A stretch of 54,535 bases of DNA, from NCBI RefSeq assembly GCF_010015585.1, contig NW_022985069.1, forward strand, positions 611,871 to 666,405, read 5' to 3'. A model generated the notes under the pieces. It saw only the letters and a list, made by a program, of their open reading frames with translations, did not search any database and had not been told where the DNA came from. This document shows positions 12,080 through 23,136 of this stretch, piece by piece. The position numbers and the translations under genes are program-made. The DNA is from Eremomyces bilateralis CBS 781.70 (lineage: Eukaryota > Ascomycota > Dothideomycetes > Eremomycetales > Eremomycetaceae). Position 1 is the stretch's first letter. Every line of letters begins with the position of its first letter.

Positions 12080-14976
12080 CTTCAACCAACGATGTCCCAA
12101 TCTCCGTGGACGACCACCGCGCTCGCTGTCAAGGAAATAATCTTTTGCTCTCCTGGGTTTGGGATGAACGAATGTTATAAATTCAGACGCCTGAAGTAAA
12201 AACCGTTAGTCAATTATACCGCAAATCGTGAAACAATCGTCAATTAAAGCAGAGGGTTTGAAAGAACGGACAAACGGTGCTGACGGAGATATATTATAAT
12301 GGTGGACGGTGGTACACCTCCGGTGGCTGGACGTACGGATCGACCGCCAGCAATCCCAGCGCACCCGAATCTGCAGCTAGCAGAACCGAATTCCCAGCGT
12401 AATATTCGAAACGTAGCGGAGACTCACCTTAATTGGCAGAAACGCAAACCAGCTAAATAATTCAGAGATAAGGATTAGTGCATCTTAGCAACATAGCGCA
12501 AGCAGTCAACGATTGTGAAGTCGAACCACGTGTAGAATCGACACACATCACGAGAGAAGAGCGACGAGGAGGCAATTAATAGTTCCATCGAAAGCATGCT
12601 GAAAAGTCCACTCAACCCAACGACATCACGTCATCATGCTTTTCGCTGCTGTGTCATCAGTCATGGTACAAGCTTGAACCGAGTTTGGACAAAATCCACG
12701 AACTGCATGTTTCAACTCCCGCTAAACTTCTGGAACTTCGGATCGCTGGACATATCGCCGCTTGGCCGGCATAAATGTCCAGCACTAACCCGACCGGTCC
12801 AGCGATGCTCCGCTAGCATTCAGCTGGTGAACCAGGATTTGCGGGCTTTGTGTTCGCTTCAGAGCTCCAAGTTCAGTGAGTTGAGAGTTCTGACGCTAGT
12901 GCGGCGACATCTAGATTCCCTCAACAACGCGTCCGGTTCTCGTGGTGATCCCAGCGTCGATGGAACTTGATTCGAATTCTAACTTTCTGAGCCTGTTGAG
13001 CTTCCATGCTTTGGAAATTCGGATGTATAGCGGCCTGATTGTGCTTTATATTCAAGGCCGACAGCAGCTTTCGTTTTATAGTTTCGGCGGCTGTCCAAAC
13101 GGAATAATCGCCCTTCCTCTTTGCTTTCCGGCGCTCGCGTCTCTCGTCGTCTTCCGTATTCGTGCCAGAAAACTAAAGAATGCCAAATACGCCTAACTAA
13201 GGGCGGTCACTTTTGATCTATTTGTGTTTCTGCTTCACAGCCCTGTGGGCGGGCTAGCTGAATAGACCGGAGCTTGGGCCTAGGGACAGCAGTTATTGGC
13301 GCCACGGCTATTGCTGTGCAACAAACCACGGGCAACGTCAACGTCAGCCAATATTCCGCAAGCCGCGAGAATTGGGTATTGTTTTTGCATAGAGGTATAC
13401 GTAATGTCCAGGGTCTCTCCGGGTGCATTTCCGGGATTCGTTAACTGTTGAAGTCGACGGTTGTTCTCTCCTACCTAACAGTGGACAGTACGGTGTACCG
13501 CTGACGAATCCGAGGCAAGGCTCCCCCAATTGGATCGGTATGGGATCGACCGGCTTCTATTTCAAGATGAAAAGATTCCCACTGCGGCTGGCATGCTGGT
13601 TTCGATCTTCACGGTTCAACATCCGAATTGATGCTATGATCTACCTCATTAACCTCAACGTTCCGGTTCTAATGTGCTTATGCAGTTATGCTGCAGCAGT
13701 GCGGAGCAATCATACCTGGCGCCTTCTGTTCTGCTTTCAGCGTGTAGTTGTGAGTGGCGCCAAACGTGGCTCGGATATCAATCTTCATCCAGTCAGTCCC
13801 TAGCATTTGGTTCGATTTGATTTTGAAAGTTTTGGTCCGTGAGGATGCCTTCCCTTGCTACCATGACCTTGCTTCTTTGATATTTCAATCGATAGTGCTC
13901 TTTGAAATAAGTAGCACTAGAACAATGACAACTTGGACCGATGTCTGGCCAAATGATCAATGCTTGCTGTGGTTTGGGCTTTTTGCTGCGAGATATTAGT
14001 CGACACCATTGTGAGCATGCTCAGCCTTTGAGTCCTTTCCCCAAAGCTCTTGCCAATCAGTTTCTTCAGGTTTCTTTTGAAACTCGTTACAGCAATCGCT
14101 ACAGCATCCCTCAAATGCTCACTTAGGACCGTTGTTATGTTCAGATGCACCTCTTAGAAACCGGGACTGACTGACAATCTAAACCATGAATATCTGGGAA
14201 GCATAGAATCAGTCCTTAGCCGGTGCTCAAATGGGATACCTATGAGGTCCATAAGGATATCATTAGCATAATTGCCGCAGAATGAGCATGGATTGTCTAC
14301 TGGAGTTATATCAGTTCCGATAGTTGTCAGTATAACCAGTCCCTAAATAACCATTACGGCCCTCCGCTTCCTGACTAAATGAAACGCAGTAGGGATTCAG
14401 ACATATCTTGCCGTATTTCGAACTTCATGTACCTCCCAAGAACTAGATCTCCCTCTAGGACCATTTTGATCGGAGATGAACGGGCCTGGAGGCGACAGTA
14501 CGGTAGGCCCAAGGCCAGGAGGACGAAGTATCATGGACTCTCCTGCTGCTTCATGGCCATAGATGATGATATCCAATTCCATACTCACGTGCCTTCAGCA
14601 TGAATTCATTGCATGTGCTCGGGAGTAACCGATACCGTTCAGTTCACTCGACACGTGGATAGCTGCATTCCGTTTGTTTGTCATTTTCTCTTGCCGGTAA
14701 ATTAGGTGATATCATTATCACTAAGATGCAGCAGCGCCATCACTGATCGTGTGATTCTTCATAAAAGGTCACGCACTCACCTTGAATGTCAACTTCTTTC
14801 TTTTTCTTCTGCCAGTGTTTATTTATCTCTCTTCCTCACGTACTTCGCACTTCGCACTCGGTTAGCATATTCCGAGTGTACTCCCTCGTTTAACTCTTTC
14901 AACCAGAGTTTAGTTATCAAAATTATCCACTCTGCTCTCACTCCTTTCACTGGTAACTTCCCAACTCACCTTCTGC
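12080..14976. other. 2.9 kb stretch without a recognisable gene
   Basis: Between two genes for secreted proteins that are transcribed away from each other. Short frames occur on both strands (for example 12596-13196 and 13423-13803 plus), but they lack domain motifs, are not linked by good splice sites and read like random sequence. The last ~190 bases (14780-14976) are pyrimidine-rich and include ATAAAAGG near 14760, a plausible promoter and leader for the gene at 14977. No terminal repeats or transposase motif noticed. Confidence 0.5.
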
Positions 14977-17430
14977 ATGAAGTCGCTCAATGCCCTCCTG
15001 GGTCTCTTGGCCCTCAGAGCTACCCTCGCGGAGGCACTTCCGAAAGATCCAGCGTCCAATGCAATCACTGTCGTTGAACATGATGCCATGCTTCAAAATG
15101 CCTACTCGGTCGACCGCCATCTCAGCCCCGGGCCCTCGGTGAGCTGCAGCAGTGGCTATACCTTCCCCGAAATCCTCCGCACCCCATTCAAGGAGGCATT
15201 CTGTGACCGCATGTCCAACCAACAAGGATATCAGGGTGAGGGCGATAACACGAAATCATGGCTCTCGGTCCTGCATATCCCCGAGACGGGCGATCACACC
15301 GATGCCTCGTTCATCGTTGTCGCGCTAGTGGACCGACCTGGCGCCACCTTCGACTTCTCCACCTGCATGGCCGCTTTCGAACACTTGATCTATAGTTGCC
15401 CGGCCACTGGGGGGAGATTCTATGGCGGAACTTATCTCGACAATAGCTTTGCCTGGATGATCAGTGTCCAGTCATACGCATCGTCACTTACGCCGGATGA
15501 GGGAAAGGTGGAGGTAGAGCTACCTAGCACCACCATCAGTCCTCGCGGTCAAGTTGAGCTGTCATCAGATGATCCACACATTGTCGGTAACTTGCCTCTC
15601 ACCCCCGACGATTTTGACATATCACGTTACGGCCTAGACGTTTTCAAGTGCGACCCACCGACAAGCCGAGCCCTTCAGCGAACAGAGGCCTACAAATATG
15701 CATTCGAGTTCTGCAATTCCACGGCATTGACCAAGGCTTACTCTGTCATCGATGGGCGCCAGTACTGGGCTTGGCAAACAGAACAAGAGAGCGCTTCTGA
15801 CGACAGCTATTTGGTCTATTTCCTCGCATCGGGACCAGTGAACCACACGGTTGGGTATCACATCGACGAATGCCACGTTGCCGTGTATTCTCTGTTCCAG
15901 AAGTGTGGAGATTCGCATCGACCGACGTACTACCCTGGAACGTTTGCCGATGACTTCGGCTTCATATGGTTCCTCCGAATAATCCAACGAAAGTCGGCTG
16001 CTCACAAGGTCTCGGCAAAGCAGGCGGAGGCAATCCTAGACGATACATTTGAGTCTGTCGAATTCGAAACCCATAAGCGTCTCGCATCAAAGGATATTGA
16101 TGCTGGATCCACACCTGGTGAGAAGCGGACGTTGGATTCCTCCTCTACTGGCCTCGGACCTGGAATCATGACGAACACAGTCGACCTCAGCGATGTGGCA
16201 CCCCCTTTATTTGCACATGACGCTTATATCCAAGCCATGGTTGTGGAAGCGAGCGAAGGATGGCTTTCGTGCCAACCCACTTCTTCCCCAGTCGCAGCGA
16301 CCGCTTTCGTCGGCAGGATTATCACAGATTTCTGTACCGCCTCCACATCGTCATCTGGGGTCAAGGCAGGACCATCCACGTCATGGACCTCCTCGTTCCA
16401 ACTTGTCGAGCGACATAAGGATATCCGTGTCGATATGAGCATCCAAACAGACTTTGACGACGGCAAATTCGACAGAGCCAAGTGTACCTCGACATACTGG
16501 AATAAAGTGATGGATGCATGCGCACAGAAGAACGGTGATAGCTGGCTGTATCATGGTGGCGCCTACTTCGATGGGGAATTCGAGTGGAGCTTCACGATGA
16601 CGAATCTCAACCCCGGCGCCGCCAATGTCAAGAACCTCGAATCCAGAGCTGTAGACACTAACGAGGATGCAAAGATCGCTCCCCGCGACACGACCGCCAC
16701 CCAGGGCATCATCCACTGCAATAACAACGATGATCAAGCCGTCAGCTCCGATGAAATGAGCGGCGCAGTCACCAACTTCTGCGAGCGGACCTCCGACACG
16801 AGGCTTTTTGGGATCGCATCGACGACGTACTCTTTCCCGAACTTCTCGGTCGAGCTGTCTTCTACGGTGCCTGCGACTGGAAACTGGTCGTATGATGTGA
16901 CCAAGTGCACAGACAGCTTCTGGCAAATCCTTCATAGTTGTCAAGCTAGCAGTATCGATCCTATCAAGCATCACGGAGGATCGAATGACGAACTCAATCA
17001 TATCTGGAAAGTCAGCATCCAAAAGAAGGCGACAGATGGTCAAGACGCCGTATCTCTTGCGGATCACGAAGATGTGGACGCGACCGCAGCTCAGAGGCGT
17101 ATTGTATGCAAAGGTATCAACTCACCCGAAGAGATTACCAACTATTTGAACCCGGCCATCGGGGATTTCTGCAGATCCAAGGCTGGGGGGCAGAATCAAG
17201 GAAGATGGGTTGGGTGGTTCAAACCTGCAAATCAGAAGATTCGTCTCTCCGTCGAAGGCCCGGAAGTCGGGACTTTTACTCCGGGTGAATGCGAGGAGGG
17301 GTTTTTCACCGTGAGGGATGCCTGTCATGGGACGGTAGGACCAGGATGGTCGAAAGGCGGAGTTAACTTTGACGGAGACTGGCACTGGTACACCGATATC
17401 TGGGACTCCTGGGGAGACATGAAGTCATGA
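14977..17430 (+). CDS. secreted protein with five tandem four-cysteine modules
   Basis: A single-exon protein of 817 aa. Residues 1-20 are a clear signal peptide (LNALLGLLALRATLAEA). The mature chain is built from five related modules starting near residues 57, 223, 430, 578 and 709. Each has Cys-X18-20-Cys (second Cys in AFC, EFC, DFC, NFC or DFC), ~60 residues with alternating hydrophobic strands, a second Cys pair spaced by 10-11 residues (such as CTDSFWQILHSC), then a Gly/Tyr-rich patch and an aromatic W, for example YHGGAYFDGEFEWSFTM. Paired cysteines suggest two disulfides per module. Lys-Arg or Arg sites between modules (GEKRTLDS, AAQRRIVC) might be cut by Kex2. The protein is probably extracellular or wall-bound. 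A loose likeness to the cysteine modules at the C-termini of some fungal GH18-type proteins is only an impression. No function assigned. Confidence 0.85.
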   Translation: MKSLNALLGLLALRATLAEALPKDPASNAITVVEHDAMLQNAYSVDRHLSPGPSVSCSSGYTFPEILRTPFKEAFCDRMSNQQGYQGEGDNTKSWLSVLHIPETGDHTDASFIVVALVDRPGATFDFSTCMAAFEHLIYSCPATGGRFYGGTYLDNSFAWMISVQSYASSLTPDEGKVEVELPSTTISPRGQVELSSDDPHIVGNLPLTPDDFDISRYGLDVFKCDPPTSRALQRTEAYKYAFEFCNSTALTKAYSVIDGRQYWAWQTEQESASDDSYLVYFLASGPVNHTVGYHIDECHVAVYSLFQKCGDSHRPTYYPGTFADDFGFIWFLRIIQRKSAAHKVSAKQAEAILDDTFESVEFETHKRLASKDIDAGSTPGEKRTLDSSSTGLGPGIMTNTVDLSDVAPPLFAHDAYIQAMVVEASEGWLSCQPTSSPVAATAFVGRIITDFCTASTSSSGVKAGPSTSWTSSFQLVERHKDIRVDMSIQTDFDDGKFDRAKCTSTYWNKVMDACAQKNGDSWLYHGGAYFDGEFEWSFTMTNLNPGAANVKNLESRAVDTNEDAKIAPRDTTATQGIIHCNNNDDQAVSSDEMSGAVTNFCERTSDTRLFGIASTTYSFPNFSVELSSTVPATGNWSYDVTKCTDSFWQILHSCQASSIDPIKHHGGSNDELNHIWKVSIQKKATDGQDAVSLADHEDVDATAAQRRIVCKGINSPEEITNYLNPAIGDFCRSKAGGQNQGRWVGWFKPANQKIRLSVEGPEVGTFTPGECEEGFFTVRDACHGTVGPGWSKGGVNFDGDWHWYTDIWDSWGDMKS

Positions 17431-17701
17431 AGCATCGTTGAAAGGGTTGACGTGGCGACTTCTCGGGAGGCAGCAGCAAGCAAGCAAGCAACGATGGGGC
17501 GGATGTAGGAGATGATAATGGAATGGCATAACGGACCGACTGTTTTCATGATTCATAGGAAGAGGTAGATTCAGTTCGAAAGTAGAACAATCAAATGCTC
17601 CATTCATTCAACCTCCATCTTCTCTGACCAACATGAACTCGCCCTTAACTTCGACAATCCCATAGAACTCCATCCATAATGCACCACCCCACACCTACCA
17701 C

Positions 17702-18124
17702 CTACGCCTTCCCCTCCCCCGCCCCCTTCTCCTCCCCTTCCGCCAACTTCAACGCCAACTCCCCCGCCGTCGGCGTCCCCGGTATATCCACCAACACCGC
17801 CGGATCCTTCTTCCGCTGCTCCAGCAACTGCGCCCACTTCTCCCGCCCCGACCCCTCCGTCATCTCCTCGAAGCCTGTGCCATGGGTGTCCGGGCGTCCG
17901 CCGGGCGCGCCGGCGGCCGCGTCGCTACCTGCTTGAGATACGGCGGCGTTTCTGCCCACGGGGGATATGGGTGTGCTGTCGAGCTCGGCGGGTTCGGGAT
18001 TGATGGGGGGTTGGGAGGTGTGGATGGGGTTGGAGGAGGTGGAGGTGGTGGGGTTGTGGGAGGTGGAGGTGGAGGGGGAGATGGGGGTGGATGAGAGGGG
18101 TGGGTTGGTGGCGGCGGAGGTCAT
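17702..18124 (-). CDS. small hypothetical protein with conserved-looking acidic/basic core
   Basis: A single-exon frame of 140 aa from the ATG at 18124 (the longer frame above it begins only with a GTG). The first ~65 residues are Ser/Thr/Pro-rich and disordered. The second half looks selected: GGRPDTHGTGFEEMTEGSG, then REKWAQLLEQRKKDPAVLVD, then IPGTPTAGELALKLAEGEEK. The strong GC bias also produces a long open frame on the opposite strand, so coding is inferred from composition. There is no signal peptide or membrane segment. The region is convergent with the secreted-protein gene ending at 17430. I recognise no named family. Confidence 0.55.
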   Translation of the reverse strand: MTSAATNPPLSSTPISPSTSTSHNPTTSTSSNPIHTSQPPINPEPAELDSTPISPVGRNAAVSQAGSDAAAGAPGGRPDTHGTGFEEMTEGSGREKWAQLLEQRKKDPAVLVDIPGTPTAGELALKLAEGEEKGAGEGKA

Positions 18125-19096
18125 TCCGGGAACGGGCTTGGATGGTGGGACGGAATATGGCGGCTCCGCGGGATGGGGATGCACCGGTTAAGATTTGGGC
18201 CGGGTGGGAACCGTCTCTTATCTCTAATCTTTGCTGGTTTCTGGGATATTGGATGATGTCGGAGTTCGGAGGGTTGAGTTATGTGGTGGTGGGGCCTAAT
18301 GGAGGCTTGAGGTTCTGGAGACACCGGAATGATATACCGGTGCACGTGATGCGATATCGTCCGGTACGTACCTCGACTTCCTTTCTGGTTCACATGAGAT
18401 TCTCATTCTCATTCCCCAGCGTCTGTAGGCCGAAAACTACCATTTCCGAAAGCTGATCGAGGCTATGCATGATCAGTGTGCCATTCCCGAGATTTCAACG
18501 CTTGTTTCAACGTCATGGCGAAGGATTGGCGCTGACTGGCGATCATTCGGATTGCGACAGAAGTCCTCATAAGTCGCCTCAGACCAAAGTCAACAGAACG
18601 GTTATCAGCGATTCCTCGCCAATGGTAGGGACTGGGGAAGCCTAAAGTCGCCTCTCGTACGGAGTATCACAGGACCCAGCCTGGCCCGGATGCATATCAA
18701 TCGAAAATTCGAAATGAGGGATCCTGGCCTGGGTGTTTCCACGGATCGACTACCGTAGCGTATCCCTATCCTCGGCGTGTCGCAACTGCAGCCCATCATC
18801 GACCTACGGGACGGGGGCTTCCCGGATCCGAGACCAGCATCCCGCAATACCGCCTAACAGGTATCCTGCAATAAGGTAATGACCCAAATGGCTTGTGACC
18901 ATAACCCATGAGCCGTTATTACTACCGTCATTCATTTCTTTTTCGTTTAACCGAGTCTTCTTATATATCTAGTCCTTGTCTGTTCAGAAATCCCTTAGAT
19001 GTGCATAAGTTCTAGAAATTAAGTCCGTTGGGGAATACTTGACTGATGCCATCTGCTTGAGAAGATTCACCGGTTTTGACTTCCCTTTTATCAAAT
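18125..19096. other. divergent intergenic region
   Basis: About 1 kb between the minus-strand 140-aa gene and the plus-strand oxygenase-like gene. Presumably it holds both promoters. A/T-rich TATATAT-like sequence lies near 18960-18970. No gene recognised. Confidence 0.45.
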
Positions 19097-20244
19097 ATGT
19101 TGTCGGAGTTAGTCGCCGCCAAGTTGACTTGGCTGGCGGTGGTCACTGGCAAGGCGGTCTTATGGATCGCTGTGATTTATCCCTCACTATTCCTGGTTGG
19201 ACCTATTATCGCAGGTACATCTTGAAGGTTACCAAGCGCCCTATGACATGCTAATTTGATATAGCGTCCGTTATGCGAATATCCTACCTTGTTCGTGGTA
19301 TTCCGCCTGGTGGCACGCCTCTTGCAGGCAAGAAAGAGATCACTTCGTTTATCTCCGAAGATGATGCGGCTGAGATGAAGAGGAGAAACATCGACCCGGA
19401 TCTCCCGATCCTCAAGCGCATCGCCGCAGAGTCTGTCACATACACCGGTGGACTCCCTGCCGTACTGCTCCAGATCGCCCAGGAAGGGGTTGGAAAAGGC
19501 GTGGGTCGCCACAGCAACTTCTCGACCCGTCTCCTCGAACGCACGCAGAACACGGCCATCTTCATCTACGTCATGGTCTTCGGCAACAATACCGAGCGAC
19601 AGATGTTCCGCACCTTCGTAACCATGGCCCACAAGAAGATCAACGACAAACGTACGAAGAATACCTACGATGCGATGGATCCCAGACTGCAGCTGTGGGT
19701 CGCCGCCACCATGTACGCCACCATGCTAGACAGCTACGAGAAAGTATTCGGCCGCCTTCCAGAACACGAGCAAGAGCAAGCCTTCCAGGAATTCTCCATC
19801 TTCGGCACCTCCCTGCAGGTGCCCCTGACCATGTGGCCGCAAGACCGCGCGGCCTTCCAAGCCTACTGGGACGACATGGTCGCGAACCTCCACGTCCCCG
19901 CCGAGGCCTACAAGACGACACGCGATCTCTTCCAGCCGAAGTATAGCAAGCTCCCCCTCGGACTCGCCGTGCTCCTCGCCTTCACGCGACCGCTGACCCT
20001 CGCCGTGGCGACCGAGGAGCTGCCGCCGCACGTGGCAGTGCAGTTCGGGCTGACAAGCTCGTGGCGGACGAAGTTGCTGCACGGTGCGTTGCAGGGGTTC
20101 CATAAGCTGACATTCCCGTATTATCCGGCGTTTGTGCGGCAGTGGCAGAAGAATTATTATTTGTGGATGATGAGGGAGCGGATGACGAAGAAGGGGATGA
20201 CGAGGAATGGGCGGCATATCTCTACGGAGCTGTTGGGGGCATAG
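19097..20244 (+). CDS. mpaB/DUF2236-type ER membrane oxygenase homologue
   Basis: A 365-aa protein from exons 19097-19214 and 19265-20244 (intron of 50 nt with a GTACAT donor and a TAG acceptor). The first exon encodes a membrane anchor (VLWIAVIYPSLFLVGPIIA), lost if translation began at the downstream ATG 19273, so I chose the upstream start. The body carries the DUF2236 (latex-clearing/mpaB) signature: an ERTQNTAIFIYVMVFG segment, MAHKKI with a conserved His, and the DPRLQLWVAATMYATMLDSY helix, with a C-terminal YYPAFVRQWQK. Family members are b-type haem proteins; MpaB of mycophenolic acid synthesis cleaves a prenyl chain oxidatively in the ER, and others are uncharacterised. No biosynthetic genes surround this one, so the substrate is unknown. 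Confidence 0.85.
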
Positions 20245-20896
20245 AGACGTGCGAATGGCATGGCATGGATAGATGTATGTTTTTTATGCGATACATAGGA
20301 GGGATAAGCGACAGGTGCAGTATGAACCTTAAACTGTGGGGGGCCGCAGGATGATTCGGTCGATGTTTGTTTAGCTTTCGCAATAGATTGCATTGTATGG
20401 TATCCAAGATCGCTCATCTGACATCCTATCTACCTCCATTTCCGTGACAGTACCGTCATATCCATGAACGGTAGGTCGGATACAAACCCAACCGGTTGCA
20501 TCCCCGAACTGTACCGAGGACCGCCGCTAATAAACATCATATCATGCAAGCAGCCAAACAGTGACAGGCCATACATGACTGTACATGTATTCCAATATGC
20601 CAATATAGTGTGCTGTGTTAAAGGAGCATTCCTAGGTAATCTAACACCATCATGCCTTCATGACCGGCGCTAGAAGTTTCGTATGCATCTGGAGACGCGA
20701 ACATCCGAGATCCCGGAACCCAACTGCTTGGTTGGGGGATGCAGTGACCGCAAGCGAGTGGCTCAGCGCTTTATACTCTTGACATGTATCGTTCCACTGA
20801 AACGGAACGGTCCAGGCAAACAGACCTGAAGCCTGTCATTAGTAGGGAGAATATCTCATGGGCAACCAATGCCAACGGCGATTCGCACCATGCGCT
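20245..20896. other. convergent intergenic region
   Basis: The shared 3' flank of the oxygenase-like gene (plus) and the DUF3431 gene (minus). No gene or repeat of note. Confidence 0.45.
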
Positions 20897-22120
20897 TCAG
20901 AACCCATCTCCCGCCTTATATTCCCTCCCTGAGACCTCCGCTCTGATGCGCGGATCCATCCCCCGCTCAAGCGCGACCCTCCTCCCCGAACCGAGCTCAT
21001 TCCGAAGCCGTCCCACCTCGTCCTTCAACCACCGTTCCCGACTTTCCGCCGGGAACTCCAGATCCTCCCAGCGCGTCACCGCACCATTCATCCCACCTTC
21101 CCACACCTCCCTATTCTCCCGAAACCACCCCGCCAACTCCCGCTCCAACCCCTGCATCCGCCACCTTACCTCAAACCACCTCCCAAACTCCTCGTCGTCC
21201 TCGAAACACACCCCGTACCCGTCGCAGTAGCACGCGTGCATCGCCGGACACACCTCGCTCTCCCCCGCAAACACCACCTGCCACAGATACTCCCAGATGC
21301 GCCCGCTCATCGAGTCGCGGATGCTCGTGCGCAGCAGCCAGTCGCGGAAGAAGATCCATCGGCCGCGCGGCGTGCGCTGGATCACCTCCCGCGTCACCGC
21401 CATCTGGCTGCAACACGGCTGGGCTAGCGTTTGCGGGATGTCGGTAAGGGGGAATAGCTCGCTAAAGGCGCGGGCGATGAAGAGTTCCTCTTTGCGGTCG
21501 GGGACTTCAGCGGTGGCGCCCGGGTGCAGCCAGGCCGGGCAGCCGGGGTCCCAGTGGCAGCGGAGGTTCATGTAGCCGTGGGAGCGGGCGAGGCGGTGGT
21601 AGTTGAGGCGGCGGAGGGACTCGGCGATGTCGTGGTTGAGGAGGTCATTGTTGTGCCAGGCGGTGCGGTGGTTGTGGAGGAAGAGGATGACGGCGGGGAG
21701 GGTGTCGTAGTGGTCGATTATGTAGGTCAAGTAGATCATGGCTTCGTTGCCTTTGTTTTTGGGTGGGTGGAGCGGCGCGGAGAGGTCGTCGGCGACGTAG
21801 ATGGCGGTGGAGACCGGGTGGGGCAGGTCGTCGAGCCAGGTCGTATTCTCTTTCTTGAGGCGCGGGATCACGAGGACCATGCTATCTGGCTGTCCCAGCG
21901 CTTCTCGATCGGGAGCAGGTTGCGACTCCAGGCTGGGAAGGCTCCACATGAGCTCCGGTGGCAGCGTTGGGGGGTCCTCGGGTTTCGGTGTCGGCTTCGG
22001 GCGCAGCCCCGCCAGCCATGTTTGCCATGGTTTCTGGAGATCATGGCTAAAATGAAGAAATATGACACAGCCTATTATGAGGAATATAACCAGTTCGATA
22101 TACCGGCGGAGTCGGGGCAT
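20897..22120 (-). CDS. DUF3431 family type II membrane protein
   Basis: A single-exon protein of 407 aa starting at the ATG at 22120. The longer frame upstream starts only at a TTG and would put a basic leader before the membrane segment. Residues ~7-25 form one hydrophobic anchor (IELVIFLIIGCVIFLHF) after a short basic tail, typical of Golgi or ER type II proteins. The lumenal part has the DUF3431 landmarks in order: IYVADDLSAPLHPPKNKGNE, AMIYLTYIIDHYDTLPAVIL, HNHRTAWHNND, YMNLRCHWDPGCPAW, AQPCCSQMAVTRE, RDWLLRT and CYCDGYGVCF. The cysteines suggest disulfides. DUF3431 proteins are widespread in fungi and have a glycosyltransferase-like look, but the activity is not established to my knowledge. 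Confidence 0.88.
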   Translation of the reverse strand: MPRLRRYIELVIFLIIGCVIFLHFSHDLQKPWQTWLAGLRPKPTPKPEDPPTLPPELMWSLPSLESQPAPDREALGQPDSMVLVIPRLKKENTTWLDDLPHPVSTAIYVADDLSAPLHPPKNKGNEAMIYLTYIIDHYDTLPAVILFLHNHRTAWHNNDLLNHDIAESLRRLNYHRLARSHGYMNLRCHWDPGCPAWLHPGATAEVPDRKEELFIARAFSELFPLTDIPQTLAQPCCSQMAVTREVIQRTPRGRWIFFRDWLLRTSIRDSMSGRIWEYLWQVVFAGESEVCPAMHACYCDGYGVCFEDDEEFGRWFEVRWRMQGLERELAGWFRENREVWEGGMNGAVTRWEDLEFPAESRERWLKDEVGRLRNELGSGRRVALERGMDPRIRAEVSGREYKAGDGF

Positions 22121-23136
22121 GGTTCGGTAGCGTGCTCGGCGAGTCGTTCGTGCTACGGGACTTCGCGCGGGTCTCTTGAATGGCGCATGGATCGTGGCAC
22201 CGCCTGCGCAAATCAACAGTCAGCTTCATGGAGTCTCGGAAGCGCGTCGAAGAGATTCAGACATACTAGGTATGATATAAATTTCCAAGGATAAATGTTC
22301 CGGGATGTAGTGGGGGGTTCGCGACTCAATATATGCTGGATCCAAAAGGTGACGAGTCGTCTGGGCTCCACGAGAGAGTTCCGTCGTTTCCTACATAAAG
22401 ACGATTCTCGCCTCCAAAATATAATATTTGGGAGGTCGGGGAAGGTAGAATGTGTAACCACGGATGTGTAAGATTCAGGAACACACCGACGCGGGCAGGT
22501 GCTGGAATCAACTATGGTTTGGGGCGGAGTTTTGGGATCCTTCAAGAGGTATTCTTTGCGAAGGAGCAGGAAACGTGAATATGGAAACCAATGGGATAAT
22601 AGGCTCCTTGTTTGTGATAGTGATTACTTATTCCATTATCATATCAATCGATAAGAAGGAATACCTATCATAGTTCACAGGCGTGTCCTCCCAATGTGAA
22701 AGAGAAGGGGATTATCAAACCTCCATCGTGGCGAATCTTTATGCAGGGACATGGCTTAGCGTCCCATCACCGCCATGCTTCACCAAATGTGCCCCTAAAA
22801 AAGTGCAATACCTATCAAGAAGTTCCATTTTTGGAAAGCCGCTACAGGCATATTTATGGCATACTATTTATACACAAGCCTGTTTGAAGCGTTCTGCACC
22901 TGTAACTCACCACTTGGGAGCAATGACATGAAGCGTATCTGTACCAACACGATCCCGAATCCCATGACCGGCATCCGTGACCCGTCAAATGCCGCGACTT
23001 CTCCAGAGTCCAGCAATCTCTCTTCCAAGTTCTAAGGATATAGCGCTCACCCACTATTCACCCAAGGACATGCAATCGGCGATCCTGTTCATGAAATGCC
23101 GGAAGTGAAGGGTTGCAAAACCCCTACATATCGCCC
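22121..23136. other. intergenic stretch without a gene
   Basis: About 1 kb that includes the promoter side of the DUF3431 gene and the 3' side of the RRM gene, both on the minus strand. A/T-rich patches occur around 22610-22680. No coding or structural feature recognised. Confidence 0.45.

Noticed and set aside
12596-13196. Two overlapping plus-strand frames (124 and 84 aa) in the gene-free gap
   Set aside because: No domain motif, no splice pair joining them and no codon bias typical of the neighbours.
16381-17067. 228-aa minus-strand frame opposite the five-module protein
   Set aside because: Antisense shadow; the sense strand shows signal peptide and conserved cysteine pattern.
21524-22294. 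256-aa plus-strand Val/Gly-rich frame opposite the DUF3431 gene
   Set aside because: Low-complexity antisense frame caused by GC bias; DUF3431 motifs fix the minus strand.
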